Notes: a model not told the origin generated them from the sequence alone. Shown: positions 8,615 to 17,799, counted from the stretch's first letter. The stretch: 64,000 nt of DNA from Candidatus Obscuribacterales bacterium (GCA_019752635.1 JAIELX010000053.1:87156-151155); one strand, 5' to 3'. A program made the numbers and translations.

Positions 8615-10357
8615 ATGGTTGAATTCATGGAGAACGCAAGGGAACCGGCGTCGGGGGACCGCGCAGGAATCAATTTGCTCGCACTAACCATCTCGGACAA
8701 GCTGAGCAGCGACGCGAACTCCTTTGTCGGCAACTTCTGCCAGGCGTTCACGTACACACTGGTCCAGGCGCCGGTGGAGGGTGTAGCTCAGCTTCTTGAC
8801 GGTGAGGCGAACGGAAAAACCAAGCAGACCGTTCACTTTATGGATGCTCCGGAGGCAGCGCCGTTTGGCAGCGCGGATTGGGTTGCGCAACAGAGCGGTT
8901 CAGCGCTGGGAGCCGTTGTTCCGGTCCTGCTAATTCATAAAGGTGTATCGACTGCAACGCAACGTAGTTACTCCCTGCGAGCGGCCATAGCGATGGGCGA
9001 TCACCTGCCGGCCCTCACAGCACGCCAGGCGCTCACCGCCGGTGGTGCAAAGCTGGCCGAGTCAGCACTTATAGGAAGCATCTATTCCGGATTCTTTACT
9101 CCGGCAAGAGTCGACGAGAAAGACTTTTGGTCTGCACGCGCTCGCAGCGGCGCTTCCGGTGGCATGGCGTTTGCCTCGTTGACCGGCTTCGGGCTGGCTC
9201 TGAAGTTGCCAGCCGTTCAGTCGGTGTTGCCGACAGCATTGCGATCGGAAGTTGCAGCAGGAATACTATCCGGCTTCCCTGCGGGTTTGGTCGCGGTAAA
9301 CGCCGAATCGATATTAGACGGTCACGGGCTTGCCCCGGCAGAACAGCAATTGCAGTCAGCGCTAACTTTCGCGATCACCGCCGGCGGAACAGCTCACGGC
9401 AAGAGTGTTATTGCTGAACTAGCGCCGGCAAAGAGGATAACCGCATCCACCGGACAATTCAAAAGTATCGGCATGGATGTCGATGGACGACCGATCGCAA
9501 AAGGGCACAGGGCTAAAGTTACGGCAAACTGGAAGGAGTCTTCACCGGCGGAACTGCTGCGTGCACGCTCACAGACGCTGACAAATCTGGCGAGAATTGA
9601 AGCTCTAGAGCCAGGGAAGACCGTTCTTGACCAGTTCAAGAATTCCGGATTGTCAATTTCCAGCAAGTATAGAGTCCTTAGCTCTCTTGGAGAATTACGC
9701 GATTATCTGGCCAAACACCCGGAGAATCAGGCTGATACGCCCCTGGAGCAGAATCGGCTTGGCAAGGAACAGGGCCGCGTGATGGATGCGGCCAGGGTGG
9801 GCAACCTCAGCGCCATTGAAACCGAAGATGCGCTGCATTGCTCCATGTTTACAGAGGCTGGCAAGACCGGAGACGTCTTCTTCACTCCGCGGCAGCGAGA
9901 CGCTGCTCTTTTAGCCGATCACGTTCTTTCCAAAGAACTGGGAGCCGAGTTCACACGCACCAGACTTGACGGCATAGTCCATGCTATTCGCGAGCAGCAG
10001 CCTGGACCGCCGGAGTTTATGGCCGCTCTGTATGGACATCGTCTCAGGGGCGCGATAAAAACGAACTCGCAAGAGACAGCGTTGCGGTCACTGATTGGAA
10101 AGATGGCGGATCCCCTCAACCCCGCCACGGAAAAGACTTTTACCCCCGACGGGGGCACGGCGCTAAAGTTGACGGCGCAAGAACGAGCACTGCTCCAAAC
10201 CACAGGCAATAATCATTGGGAAGTCCCGGATGAAGCCAACCCCTGGAATCGTTCCTCCAGAGCAGTCTTCGACGGTACCTCCATGCTCGCACCATCCAAC
10301 GTCAAAGCAATTCGATTAGATCCTCCTTCCGGGAACGATGGCTTGGGTAGGATCTAG
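8615..10357 (+). CDS. Large protein of unknown function, family B copy 2 (short form)
   Basis: This 580-residue protein is a paralogue of the preceding gene, aligning from the N terminus (NLLALTISDKL, YTLVQAPVEGVAQLLDG) to WNRSSRAVFDG near residue 555. After that point it ends in an unrelated tail of about 25 residues, whereas copy 1 continues for about 180 more. No piece of the missing C-terminal part is found in other frames downstream, so this is a deletion or replacement and not a simple frameshift. The start at ATG 8615 has GGAG 8 bases upstream; the in-frame GTG at 8594 is less well placed. The glycine-rich hydrophobic hairpin at about residues 216-266 is kept. Function is unknown. Confidence 0.82.
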   Translation: MVEFMENAREPASGDRAGINLLALTISDKLSSDANSFVGNFCQAFTYTLVQAPVEGVAQLLDGEANGKTKQTVHFMDAPEAAPFGSADWVAQQSGSALGAVVPVLLIHKGVSTATQRSYSLRAAIAMGDHLPALTARQALTAGGAKLAESALIGSIYSGFFTPARVDEKDFWSARARSGASGGMAFASLTGFGLALKLPAVQSVLPTALRSEVAAGILSGFPAGLVAVNAESILDGHGLAPAEQQLQSALTFAITAGGTAHGKSVIAELAPAKRITASTGQFKSIGMDVDGRPIAKGHRAKVTANWKESSPAELLRARSQTLTNLARIEALEPGKTVLDQFKNSGLSISSKYRVLSSLGELRDYLAKHPENQADTPLEQNRLGKEQGRVMDAARVGNLSAIETEDALHCSMFTEAGKTGDVFFTPRQRDAALLADHVLSKELGAEFTRTRLDGIVHAIREQQPGPPEFMAALYGHRLRGAIKTNSQETALRSLIGKMADPLNPATEKTFTPDGGTALKLTAQERALLQTTGNNHWEVPDEANPWNRSSRAVFDGTSMLAPSNVKAIRLDPPSGNDGLGRI

Positions 10358-10404
10358 CGGAGAAAGAGGCTAGCGCGAACCGGGTGAAATTGAAACAGTC
10401 CGAA

Positions 10405-10419
10405 GGTCCCTGAGGGACC
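10405..10419 (+). other. Short hairpin after family B copy 2
   Basis: GGTCCC-TGA-GGGACC forms a compact 6-bp hairpin 47 bases after the stop, and a second small pair (CCTC ... GAGG) follows at 10421-10435. There is no T-run, so a terminator role is uncertain. The rest of 10358-10635 has no gene; it includes a TGGGAA/TTCCCA palindrome near 10502-10515. Confidence 0.4.
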
Positions 10420-10635
10420 CCCTCACACAAAGAGGACTGCTACACAATGCTTTGCGGTAAGGTCCCCTTCCTCCTGCGACCGCCGCACCTCTTTGCATGA
10501 TTGGGAAGATTCCCATGGGTTAGCGGGGAACACGAATTCACCGTTAGCTAAACGATCTTTAAGATATTGCATGGATGGTTAACGGTCAGGCGGGACGGAA
10601 CCAGATTCTTTTGACCCGGAGGTCAGCTTCTAATT

Positions 10636-13518
10636 ATGGGTGATACTAGACTTGGACAACCAGAAGAAAGCAAGCGCGACGACAGCCCCTTTCGTCCAGC
10701 CCTCACAATAAACGACATCAATCCCAATCCGCCACTCGAACCGGTCGCCCGCACAGGCGACAATGCCCCGAAGGTAGACCCGAATAAGAACGGTGGCGAC
10801 GGACAAGCCCCATGGCGCCGGAACTGGGGCGAAGTAGCTCCCGGGGCAGCACAGATGCAACCGGTTAACCCCAAAGTCGAAGGCCAACCGGACCCCAACA
10901 GAAACGGCGGCAACGGCCAGGCGCCATGGCGCAGAGGTTGGGGCGAAGTAGCTCCGGGTGCAGGACAACTGCAGCCTGTGAATCCGAACGACGGCAAAGA
11001 TCCTAACCAGAACGGCGGCAACGGAGTTCCCCCCTGGCGCGCAACGCCGGGAGTGGCACCGGTAGTCCCGGGACCGGGTGATCGTCCGGTAGTGACACCA
11101 CCGACACCTGGAACCCCTGGTGTTCCCGACTGGAAAGACTATGCTGACAAAAACAAACCAGCGCCGGTGGGCAAGTGGGACGACCCCAACAAGGGCAGTG
11201 GTGTAGGCAAACCCGGAGATGGTCCCTCGGGTGGAGGTCCGCAAGGCAAACCGTTAACCCAGGAACAACTCGATATTTTGATGGACTCAAAGCGTCCCAA
11301 AACAAATGTTCTAGGCTACCTTTATACAGGTGGTCTCACCGGCGCAGCCATGAATGCCAGTATGTACGGTCTGGATACTAGATTGCTGGCTGTTCCCGAA
11401 GCGGAACGCAGCGGCATGATGAAGATGTGGGAGAAAATCAGCCCGACTGCAAAGAAGATGGCTCACCACACCGAAGCAGCAAGACTCGCTACAACGGCAT
11501 TCTCCTCTGCAAATCAGGCGCACGGAATCGCACAGCTTGAACTAGACGCGGTCGCAAATGTACCGAGGACGATGTTCCAGGCGGCCGAAGCGCGTGCAGT
11601 GCTGCTCCAACCCGTAGCCACGGACTTAGCGCTCGTAACCGCGCAGAAGAATTACTTGCAGAACCATGCCGCTATAACAAGCGCCGATGACGTGATCAAG
11701 ACCATTGGTCCAGCAGCGGAAGTCGGTAAGAATGGTGTGCTATTCGAGAAAGGCAGTACTGCCGCAATACAGTTGGAACAATATGCCGCTACCCTGCGAG
11801 CAAAAGCAATGGGGGCGGTCGGCGTTGCACCGGCAGATTTTACTGCTCCCCTAGCTGAAGTAGAGGCAAAACTGGCCGGCATGTCATCGCAAGTGGCGGA
11901 GTTGGGCACCGTTCAACAACGGCTCGTCTTCTTCCGCAGCGGGCTGGCAGGCAACAAGGCTGCTGTAGATGCAGTGCTTGGTACTTCTGTAGAAGTAGCC
12001 GCAGGACAAAAATTGTTCGAGCGCGGCTCGGCAGAAGCAGCCGAACTGATTAACTATGCGACCAAAGCCGAAGCGCACGCTGCGGTAACAAAAACACTCG
12101 ACGCTGCTCGCGGTGCGATGGGTGCAAAAGAAACAGCACTGAAAGCAGCAATGGAACGCGGAGTCGGTGAGTATCACGGTAGCCTGGCAGGAACCACCCT
12201 TAAGGGATTCGCCAAAGGTGTCGGCATATCGGCTGCGACAATGGCGGCGGGTTACGGTACAGACTATGCCATGGGCCAAATGCTCGGATACAAGCCACAA
12301 GCCGATGGCATGGGACGCTTCCTCATAGACGGCGTAGCTATACCAAGCATTCTATTGTCCGGTATGCAGCCCAGAACAAAAGTGTGGATGGGCGGTCTAC
12401 TGTTTGCGGGTGCAAGAGCAACGGATTACTTCTCAGGCTCGATGGCATCCACCGAAGCGAGCATGCTCTTGCGTCCCAACACGGTCGATGCAATCGGTGT
12501 CACAGGCTTCGCACTTGCGCCGATCCCGGGCAAGTACAAAGCAATGGGCATAGCAGGAACACTTGCACTGGGTCGCGGATACAATATGTTCGCTCGCGCC
12601 ACCGGACTCGATGGCTTCAACAACTCCGGCGAAGTATTGGATGCGGACCTGACCAAGGTTCGCGACCTGGACTCAACAACTCAAACCATTGGTTCCTTCG
12701 ACCGCTCGGTTCAAAAGGCAAAAGAACTTGGCGTTGAAAATCCTGGTGTCCTCGAGTATCGCCTGACACAAGCGATGGATCGCACCAACTTGCATCCAGT
12801 GGACAAAGAAAGACAGGTCGCCGCGTTAGCCATGGGACTCGGCCTAGCTCGACTACAAAAAGGCAGCCGATTGACAGTCGCCGACTACACGCCAAGCGCC
12901 TATTTCCTGACCGGCACCAAAGCAGACTTTACCTGCACCGCGGCCGAGCAGCTCAATAGCGCAGTAACATCACTGGAAACGGCACGCAAGTACGCCATTG
13001 CACATCCGGGTGAAGTAGTAAACGGTCAAAAGTTGGACGACGCCTACGTCCGTCAATTAGATGAACTGAAAGGCAAAGTCGTTACTGAATTGAACGCGGT
13101 CTACGGAGAGCAGGACATCGAAGGCATGTACAGCGCCGTTCGTGAACTCTCCAGAACCAAAGTACAACAGCTGCTCACATTCATCGTTGAAGGCAATCAA
13201 AAGCTAGGAGCACTGGGTGCAGAACTAAGTCCGTCAGACGTTCGTTATGGAGCCAAAATGGCGAGAGACCTTGCACTGGCAAACCTCGCCTATGCTGAGT
13301 CTTGCGTACAAGGTGGCAACGGCGAAGACGCTCGCGGATTCTATAATGCAGCAGTAGACCACATCAAGAACGCCAAAGGTTTCGAACCGGATTCCAAAAA
13401 CAATCCGAAAATCGAACGCCTAATTGATAGTGTTCGAGCACGCATCCCGGGCGCAGTAGCAGCGCAGTGGGGCAACAACATCAACAACCCATTCCAGATC
13501 CGACCGAAAGGTCCCTAA
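10636..13518 (+). CDS. Large protein of unknown function, family A copy 2
   Basis: This 960-residue protein is the second family-A member. The first 220 residues are Pro/Gly/Asn-rich with three tandem units of about 37 residues centred on PWRRxWGEVAP (W60, W98; the third, at W134, is degenerate). From the GYLYTGG segment at about residue 222 it follows the copy at 1388-4138 throughout: a long helical, Ala-rich region, a glycine-rich hydrophobic hairpin (about 527-578), and a conserved C-terminal half ending in NNPFQIRP. No signal peptide is visible. GGAGG lies 13 bases before ATG 10636, rather far but the best available start. Ala-rich helices separated by a hydrophobic hairpin suggest a membrane-touching or self-assembling protein; that is inference. 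A bidirectional-type terminator follows. Confidence 0.85.
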   Translation: MGDTRLGQPEESKRDDSPFRPALTINDINPNPPLEPVARTGDNAPKVDPNKNGGDGQAPWRRNWGEVAPGAAQMQPVNPKVEGQPDPNRNGGNGQAPWRRGWGEVAPGAGQLQPVNPNDGKDPNQNGGNGVPPWRATPGVAPVVPGPGDRPVVTPPTPGTPGVPDWKDYADKNKPAPVGKWDDPNKGSGVGKPGDGPSGGGPQGKPLTQEQLDILMDSKRPKTNVLGYLYTGGLTGAAMNASMYGLDTRLLAVPEAERSGMMKMWEKISPTAKKMAHHTEAARLATTAFSSANQAHGIAQLELDAVANVPRTMFQAAEARAVLLQPVATDLALVTAQKNYLQNHAAITSADDVIKTIGPAAEVGKNGVLFEKGSTAAIQLEQYAATLRAKAMGAVGVAPADFTAPLAEVEAKLAGMSSQVAELGTVQQRLVFFRSGLAGNKAAVDAVLGTSVEVAAGQKLFERGSAEAAELINYATKAEAHAAVTKTLDAARGAMGAKETALKAAMERGVGEYHGSLAGTTLKGFAKGVGISAATMAAGYGTDYAMGQMLGYKPQADGMGRFLIDGVAIPSILLSGMQPRTKVWMGGLLFAGARATDYFSGSMASTEASMLLRPNTVDAIGVTGFALAPIPGKYKAMGIAGTLALGRGYNMFARATGLDGFNNSGEVLDADLTKVRDLDSTTQTIGSFDRSVQKAKELGVENPGVLEYRLTQAMDRTNLHPVDKERQVAALAMGLGLARLQKGSRLTVADYTPSAYFLTGTKADFTCTAAEQLNSAVTSLETARKYAIAHPGEVVNGQKLDDAYVRQLDELKGKVVTELNAVYGEQDIEGMYSAVRELSRTKVQQLLTFIVEGNQKLGALGAELSPSDVRYGAKMARDLALANLAYAESCVQGGNGEDARGFYNAAVDHIKNAKGFEPDSKNNPKIERLIDSVRARIPGAVAAQWGNNINNPFQIRPKGP
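10777..11061 (+). repeat. Three tandem PWRRxWGEVAP repeats inside family A copy 2
   Basis: Units of 38 and 36 codons share DPN-x-NGG-[DN]-G, then APWRR-x-WGEVAPGA and QPVNP; the third unit keeps only PPWR and VAP. The DNA of the first two units is also similar (CCATGGCGC, TGGGGCGAAGTAGCTCC), pointing to fairly recent duplication. The same motif occurs in family A copy 1 near 1456 and 1569. Confidence 0.8.
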
Positions 13519-13550
13519 CCCGTAATCTCCCGAAGATTGAAATTACTTTT

Positions 13551-13583
13551 GAGGGCTCGAAGTTGGCGACAATTTCGAGCCTC
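13551..13583. terminator. Hairpin between convergent family A copy 2 and comEC
   Basis: GAGGGCTCGAA and TTCGAGCCTC pair over 10 bp with one bulged G and a 12-base loop; TCATTT follows on the plus strand. It lies 32 bases after one stop codon and 10 bases from the other, so it probably serves both converging transcripts. Confidence 0.65.
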
Positions 13584-13593
13584 TCATTTGGCA

Positions 13594-15417
13594 TTAGTTT
13601 CCGGTGCCATTACTAAACTCGACCTTGTTGACTCCGTAGTAGGCCAGAGCTCGACGAGCGGCAGAAGAGTTGAGAACTCCACGGCAACACGTTGCGCTGC
13701 GATCGACATGAATTATCAAAGTGGTTCTTCTGCCAATCGACAAACAAAGCTCCTTCTCCAACGGCGGACGCCACGCTAACAACACGAAAGCGAGCCCCAG
13801 CACTGCCATAGGCCAACCTCCAAGCCTGTAGCGTCTACCAAAAATAAACAAGCCGACAAGGCTGCAGTAGAACAGAACAACCGCCACGGGAGAGGGCGGG
13901 CCCAGCGCAACAACGGCCCCGGGTAACGCAGAGACATATCGCACAACCAGCGTCAGCGCGAACAACGGTACGGAGTTGATCTGCGTAATCCAGCGAGCCG
14001 GCTGGTCTAAGAATGGGAGCAAGGGCTGTAACAACACGAGCAAACTCGACGCAAACCCAAGCGAGCAAACCACAGGCACAAAGAGGGAGGCCAGCAAATT
14101 TGCCGGCAAGAAATAGAGGGAGGTTTCATAGAAATACAGTAGCTGAAGGGGAAAGACCGAGGACTGAGCAATCATAGTGGTGGCAATCAACTCAACAGCC
14201 GTTTCACGCCAACCGTTGCAAGTGCGCGGAAACGCACGCGAACAGAAAATCATCGCCGCAGTCGCAGTGTAGCTGAGCTGCAGGCCTATATCCGTCATTG
14301 ACAGCGGATCTAAGGCAACCGCAATCGATAACGCGCAGACAAGCACCGCCGGCATGTGCAGCCGTCGATAACCATACCGCGCAATCACAATGAATACGCA
14401 CATGATTGCCGCACGAAAAATCGAAGGCGAAACACCCGCTAGCAAAACAAAAACACCGATACTCGCCAGGCAGAAACAGCAAAGAATCCTGCGCGAACGC
14501 ACGAGAAGGCGCGCGGAGTATGCTGCAATAACAAGCACCACTGTCAAATTGTATCCCGACGCGGCCAGCACATGAGAAAGACCGGCATCACGAAAGATTT
14601 GTTTGTCCCCATCACAAAGTATCACAGCACGATCACCCAAAACCATCGAGGAAAGCAGGCTTCCCGCCGACAGTCCCAAAATACGCTGATGAAAGAGAAC
14701 AATGCGGCTACGCCACCGACTCACTATCGAATCGCCGATTGACCAAGTAGAGTCAATAATATTTCCTTGCGACACCACTTCCACGACATCCCGACCTGTC
14801 ACCCGACACTGAGTGAAGATCCCCTTCCTCGCTAGTGCTGCGGACGCATCAAACTCATAGGGATACTTTGCTGAAGCCGGTGCGCAAATGCGAGCTCGCA
14901 GGCGAAGCGTCTTTCCCGAAGAAGGCTCGAATTCCGGTGAACGCTTGTACAGGACCGCGATTTGTCCGCTCACTTTGACCGAATCACTTGCTATTTGTGA
15001 TACACGCATCGTGAGAATCTGACCATCCTTTACCGGACGAATTGCTTCAACTCTCCCGTCAAAGGTTATCGTGCGTCCGACGAACCGCGAGACGTCGGTC
15101 GAACTCCTGAAGGGAATGCGACCAATGGCATGGAAGTAACCGACAAGAAAAACAAGGAAAACGACCGGAGCACGACGGGTCCGCCCCGGAGAGCACGCAA
15201 CAACAACCAAGAGCCCGATTGCACAAAGTGTCACCACCAATGGCCAGACCAGCGCCACCCCCAGCGATGCACCGAGGAGAAACGCCAGGCAGAGCACGAC
15301 CAGCCGGCGAGGCTTAGCAGCCAGCCAGACAGACGGCCCGCCGGACGACTCCTCTGTTCCTGGTAGCGCCCCTGTCTGGTTTAAGTCTGCAACAATTTTC
15401 CCCATAGCTTTCACCAC
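13594..15417 (-). CDS. comEC: ComEC/Rec2-type DNA uptake channel, lacking the C-terminal nuclease domain
   Basis: ComEC forms the inner-membrane channel for single-stranded DNA in natural transformation. This 607-residue protein shows the N-terminal soluble domain after two or three membrane segments (about residues 35-105, soluble part to about 230) and the competence domain with the family hallmark SHVLAASGYNLTVV and GVSPSIFRAAIMC, followed by several membrane helices. Full-length members usually continue into a metallo-beta-lactamase domain with an HxHxDH motif. Here the protein stops about 50 residues after the last helix (YGVNKVEFSNGTGN), just where that motif should begin, and a terminator follows at once, so no frameshifted remainder exists. 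The GTG at 15417 and ATG at 15405 are both possible starts. The neighbouring divergent gene encodes a secreted protein, and no other com genes are in view. Confidence 0.85.
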   Translation of the reverse strand: MVKAMGKIVADLNQTGALPGTEESSGGPSVWLAAKPRRLVVLCLAFLLGASLGVALVWPLVVTLCAIGLLVVVACSPGRTRRAPVVFLVFLVGYFHAIGRIPFRSSTDVSRFVGRTITFDGRVEAIRPVKDGQILTMRVSQIASDSVKVSGQIAVLYKRSPEFEPSSGKTLRLRARICAPASAKYPYEFDASAALARKGIFTQCRVTGRDVVEVVSQGNIIDSTWSIGDSIVSRWRSRIVLFHQRILGLSAGSLLSSMVLGDRAVILCDGDKQIFRDAGLSHVLAASGYNLTVVLVIAAYSARLLVRSRRILCCFCLASIGVFVLLAGVSPSIFRAAIMCVFIVIARYGYRRLHMPAVLVCALSIAVALDPLSMTDIGLQLSYTATAAMIFCSRAFPRTCNGWRETAVELIATTMIAQSSVFPLQLLYFYETSLYFLPANLLASLFVPVVCSLGFASSLLVLLQPLLPFLDQPARWITQINSVPLFALTLVVRYVSALPGAVVALGPPSPVAVVLFYCSLVGLFIFGRRYRLGGWPMAVLGLAFVLLAWRPPLEKELCLSIGRRTTLIIHVDRSATCCRGVLNSSAARRALAYYGVNKVEFSNGTGN

Positions 15418-15512
15418 CCGTCATTCCTATCAACGAAGAAATCATGCCAAGGGTTCAAAACCGTTGAAGACTAAGAGCTACGACAGGAAAGGATGCGACG
15501 TGCGACCGGGCA

Positions 15513-15518
15513 TATAAC
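15513..15518 (+). promoter_or_regulatory. Possible -10 element of a leaderless transcript
   Basis: TATAAC ends five bases before the ATG at 15524, and no ribosome-binding site is visible. If used as a -10 box, transcription would begin at or near the start codon. No good -35 hexamer is seen. Confidence 0.25.
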
Positions 15519-15523
15519 TCACT

Positions 15524-16288
15524 ATGAGATTGAAACTCTTAGCGACACTGGGAACAATTCTGTGCACCATCGGAGCGGCAGGTGCAGAAGCGAGCGACAG
15601 CCTGCTCGTTCCAATGCCCGATGTCAACCAACTTGAAGGTGGAGATAACGGTCGAATGGACTGTGGTCCGGCAGCAGCGGCCGACTACCTTATCTGGTTG
15701 AGAGATAATGGATACCCGACTTTAGTACCTGGCACCGCGCACGATGCCATAGTAGAGATGGAACGAGTTTTAAAAGCCGATTCTACAGGAACCGGAGTGC
15801 TCAACTTTTCTCGTGGACTCACCGCATACTTAGCTGAAAAAGGGTACGCCATCAGGGAGATTAGCTGCACCGGCTGGCGCAAAGGAGCGGACGGGACGGC
15901 GCCTCAGTTAGACGTTCTGAAGAAAACACTTCAGCGGGGCGGCGGCGTTTTTCTCAATTTTGGATGGTACAAGAAGGAGCCGGGCGACAAATATGTAAGA
16001 TTCGGCGGACACTGGGTCTGTCTTGCGGGATTCGGTCTGAACGCCAACGGTGACAAGGATCTTGATTCGCTGATATTGCACGATCCATCTCCTCGCTGCG
16101 GTTCGCAGCCGCGCAACGAGTACATCAAACTGGCTAAACTCAATAGGGGAACTATCATCACAAACAAGAACAACGTTGTCTTGCCCGCTGCAGATTATTG
16201 CGAGGTAGCGACCGGTTGGACGATACCTCGAGCAGCCGAAGTCGCAATCCTGGATTCCGCAGTCTGCATCACCCCTGCTCGCAAATAG
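15524..16288 (+). CDS. Secreted C39-like papain-fold protein
   Basis: The 254-residue product begins with a signal peptide (RLKLLATLGTILCTIGAAGA, likely cleaved near residue 22-24). The mature protein carries the three parts expected of a C39-like papain-fold hydrolase: Cys47 in MDCGPAA, His163 in GGHWVCLAGF, and Asp187 in LHDPSP. Such proteins act outside the cytoplasm as peptidases or, if inactive, as binding modules; the substrate is unknown. Extra cysteines in the mature part (for example C115, C166, C192) could form disulfides. The gene is divergent from comEC and converges on the next gene with only 10 bases between stops. It lacks an obvious ribosome-binding site. Confidence 0.75.
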   Translation: MRLKLLATLGTILCTIGAAGAEASDSLLVPMPDVNQLEGGDNGRMDCGPAAAADYLIWLRDNGYPTLVPGTAHDAIVEMERVLKADSTGTGVLNFSRGLTAYLAEKGYAIREISCTGWRKGADGTAPQLDVLKKTLQRGGGVFLNFGWYKKEPGDKYVRFGGHWVCLAGFGLNANGDKDLDSLILHDPSPRCGSQPRNEYIKLAKLNRGTIITNKNNVVLPAADYCEVATGWTIPRAAEVAILDSAVCITPARK

Positions 16289-16298
16289 GCTTGCTCAC

Positions 16299-17579
16299 TT
16301 ACTTAACTTCGCTTAGTTCATCCACGTTGTAATTGAAGGTGTACAACACTTCCAGATAGGGCGCTTCGTAGTCTGACGGTAACGGCTGAGGGCGCTTCGC
16401 AGCTGACTGAATCGCAGCAATGGCCGAACGATCAGTCTCCGCTTCACCTGCGGATTGCGAGACTTTAGCGAACGCCAGGGTGCCGTCTCTATTGATGCGA
16501 AACAACACTTCCAGGCGCCGCGACGTACCTTTGGGTGGCGTCCATGCCGACTTGATCCGGCGATGAAGGTCTTTGAGATAGCGAGAAAGCCCGTTCTCAT
16601 GCCCTTTTCCACCGACAGAGTTACCGCCGCGCTGAAAAACCTTCATAGCGTCGCTGTCGCCGTCATTCTCCACAAGTTCAACCAATTCCGGAGGCTCCAC
16701 TTCGGCGATGTACGGCAGCTGGCGCGAATCCGGGCGATTCTGCCGCATTGATACAACAGGTGGTGCGCTAATTCTCTGCGTAGCCCACGACGATGGAATC
16801 ACCAATGATGGATCGGACGGGTCTGCACTCTTTTGCGGAGCTGGTTTTACCGAAGCGCTGAACTCCGTCTTGAGCATAACCGGAGGAGCAACAGACGGCG
16901 ATGGTTTCGTAACTTGATTTACTTTGCGCTCTGCTGGTGGTTTTTCGGAAGGTTGTTCGTGATCGGCTTTCTTACGCTCTGTCTCTTTGGCCTTAAGCGG
17001 CTGAGAACGCTCAGGAACCGAAGGAGCTGCCGCCGTCCGGGGCACTACAGGCGATGGCACCCCCTTAAGCGTAATTTCGTCCCCTCTGCGCTTACGAGGC
17101 TGCGCCTCCTCTGTCTTCGCGCTCCCTGGCAACGGTGAATTCAAGTCCGTTGCATCATTTCTGGAAACAAACTGAATGTCGACAATCTGCGTGACCTTAG
17201 CCGGAGGCAGCGGCTGCACCTGCAAGCCGAATAGAAAAACGGCCAAAGCAATGACGAAAAAGCTAAAGGCAAACGTTTCGCTGAATTTGATTGGCACTCT
17301 GGCAGCCGGTATCAGCAGGTCGGTGTAATCACCGTCATGCTGCAGGTTAAGCTGGGCCAGCGAAAAAATACTCAGACCAACGGCGCAAACGTACCAGGGC
17401 AAAAGTTCAATTCCTGCCCCGGAACGAGACATGGAGAGACACATGAGTGAGGGCGCCAAAACATTGGCCAGTACCACCGAGCAACGACGCCAACGGCCAT
17501 GCTCAAGGGAGACCGGTTTCGAGAAAACGGTCGGCGCCTTCGTTACGGCAGCAGGCTTGTCATTAGAGACGGTTAACAC
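16299..17579 (-). CDS. Membrane protein with TonB C-terminal domain
   Basis: The last 95 or so residues match the TonB C-terminal fold: LSRYLKDLHRRIKSAW, LEVLFRINRDG, and a final YLEVLYTFNYN strand. N-terminal to this lie two or three hydrophobic segments (about residues 40-85 and 110-135) and a long Pro/Lys/Glu-rich linker typical of periplasm-spanning proteins. TonB-C proteins contact outer-membrane or envelope partners, so an envelope role in a two-membrane cell is likely, but no ExbB/ExbD or TonB-dependent receptor is nearby. The start is uncertain: GTG 17579 has GGAA 7 bases upstream and is preferred to the longer GTG at 17624. It is last in a same-strand run that begins with the MoxR gene. 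Confidence 0.75.
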   Translation of the reverse strand: MLTVSNDKPAAVTKAPTVFSKPVSLEHGRWRRCSVVLANVLAPSLMCLSMSRSGAGIELLPWYVCAVGLSIFSLAQLNLQHDGDYTDLLIPAARVPIKFSETFAFSFFVIALAVFLFGLQVQPLPPAKVTQIVDIQFVSRNDATDLNSPLPGSAKTEEAQPRKRRGDEITLKGVPSPVVPRTAAAPSVPERSQPLKAKETERKKADHEQPSEKPPAERKVNQVTKPSPSVAPPVMLKTEFSASVKPAPQKSADPSDPSLVIPSSWATQRISAPPVVSMRQNRPDSRQLPYIAEVEPPELVELVENDGDSDAMKVFQRGGNSVGGKGHENGLSRYLKDLHRRIKSAWTPPKGTSRRLEVLFRINRDGTLAFAKVSQSAGEAETDRSAIAAIQSAAKRPQPLPSDYEAPYLEVLYTFNYNVDELSEVK

Positions 17580-17737
17580 GCCGCGATTCCGACCAACAAT
17601 CAGCAAAATGGTAACACGGCACACAGGCTACGAAAACCGGTCCGAGAGTTCATTTTGTGGTAACGCCCCGCTAATTCCTATTCAGGCGCTCCGGCTCGTC
17701 GGCAAAGCCTGCGTAGAAAGCGGCGCATCCCCCTTAG

Positions 17738-17755
17738 GCGGCGGTAAACCGCCGC
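17738..17755. other. GC-rich hairpin between two minus-strand genes
   Basis: GCGGCGG-TAAA-CCGCCGC makes a stable 7-bp hairpin in the 175-300 base space between the AAA ATPase gene and the TonB-C gene. No T-run follows on the minus strand, so it is more likely a transcript-stability or attenuating structure than a terminator. Confidence 0.4.
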
Positions 17756-17799
17756 TCGAGCTACGCTTCAACAATTTAATATGGCGTTAGCGCCGCTGG

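Noticed and set aside
10290..10440. Frameshift as the cause of the short family B copy 2
   Set aside because: None of the three forward frames after 10290 resembles the C-terminal part of copy 1, so a deletion or replacement is more likely.
13551..13600. Frameshifted remainder of the ComEC nuclease domain
   Set aside because: The stop is followed within 10 bases by a strong hairpin and then by the convergent gene, leaving no room for the domain.
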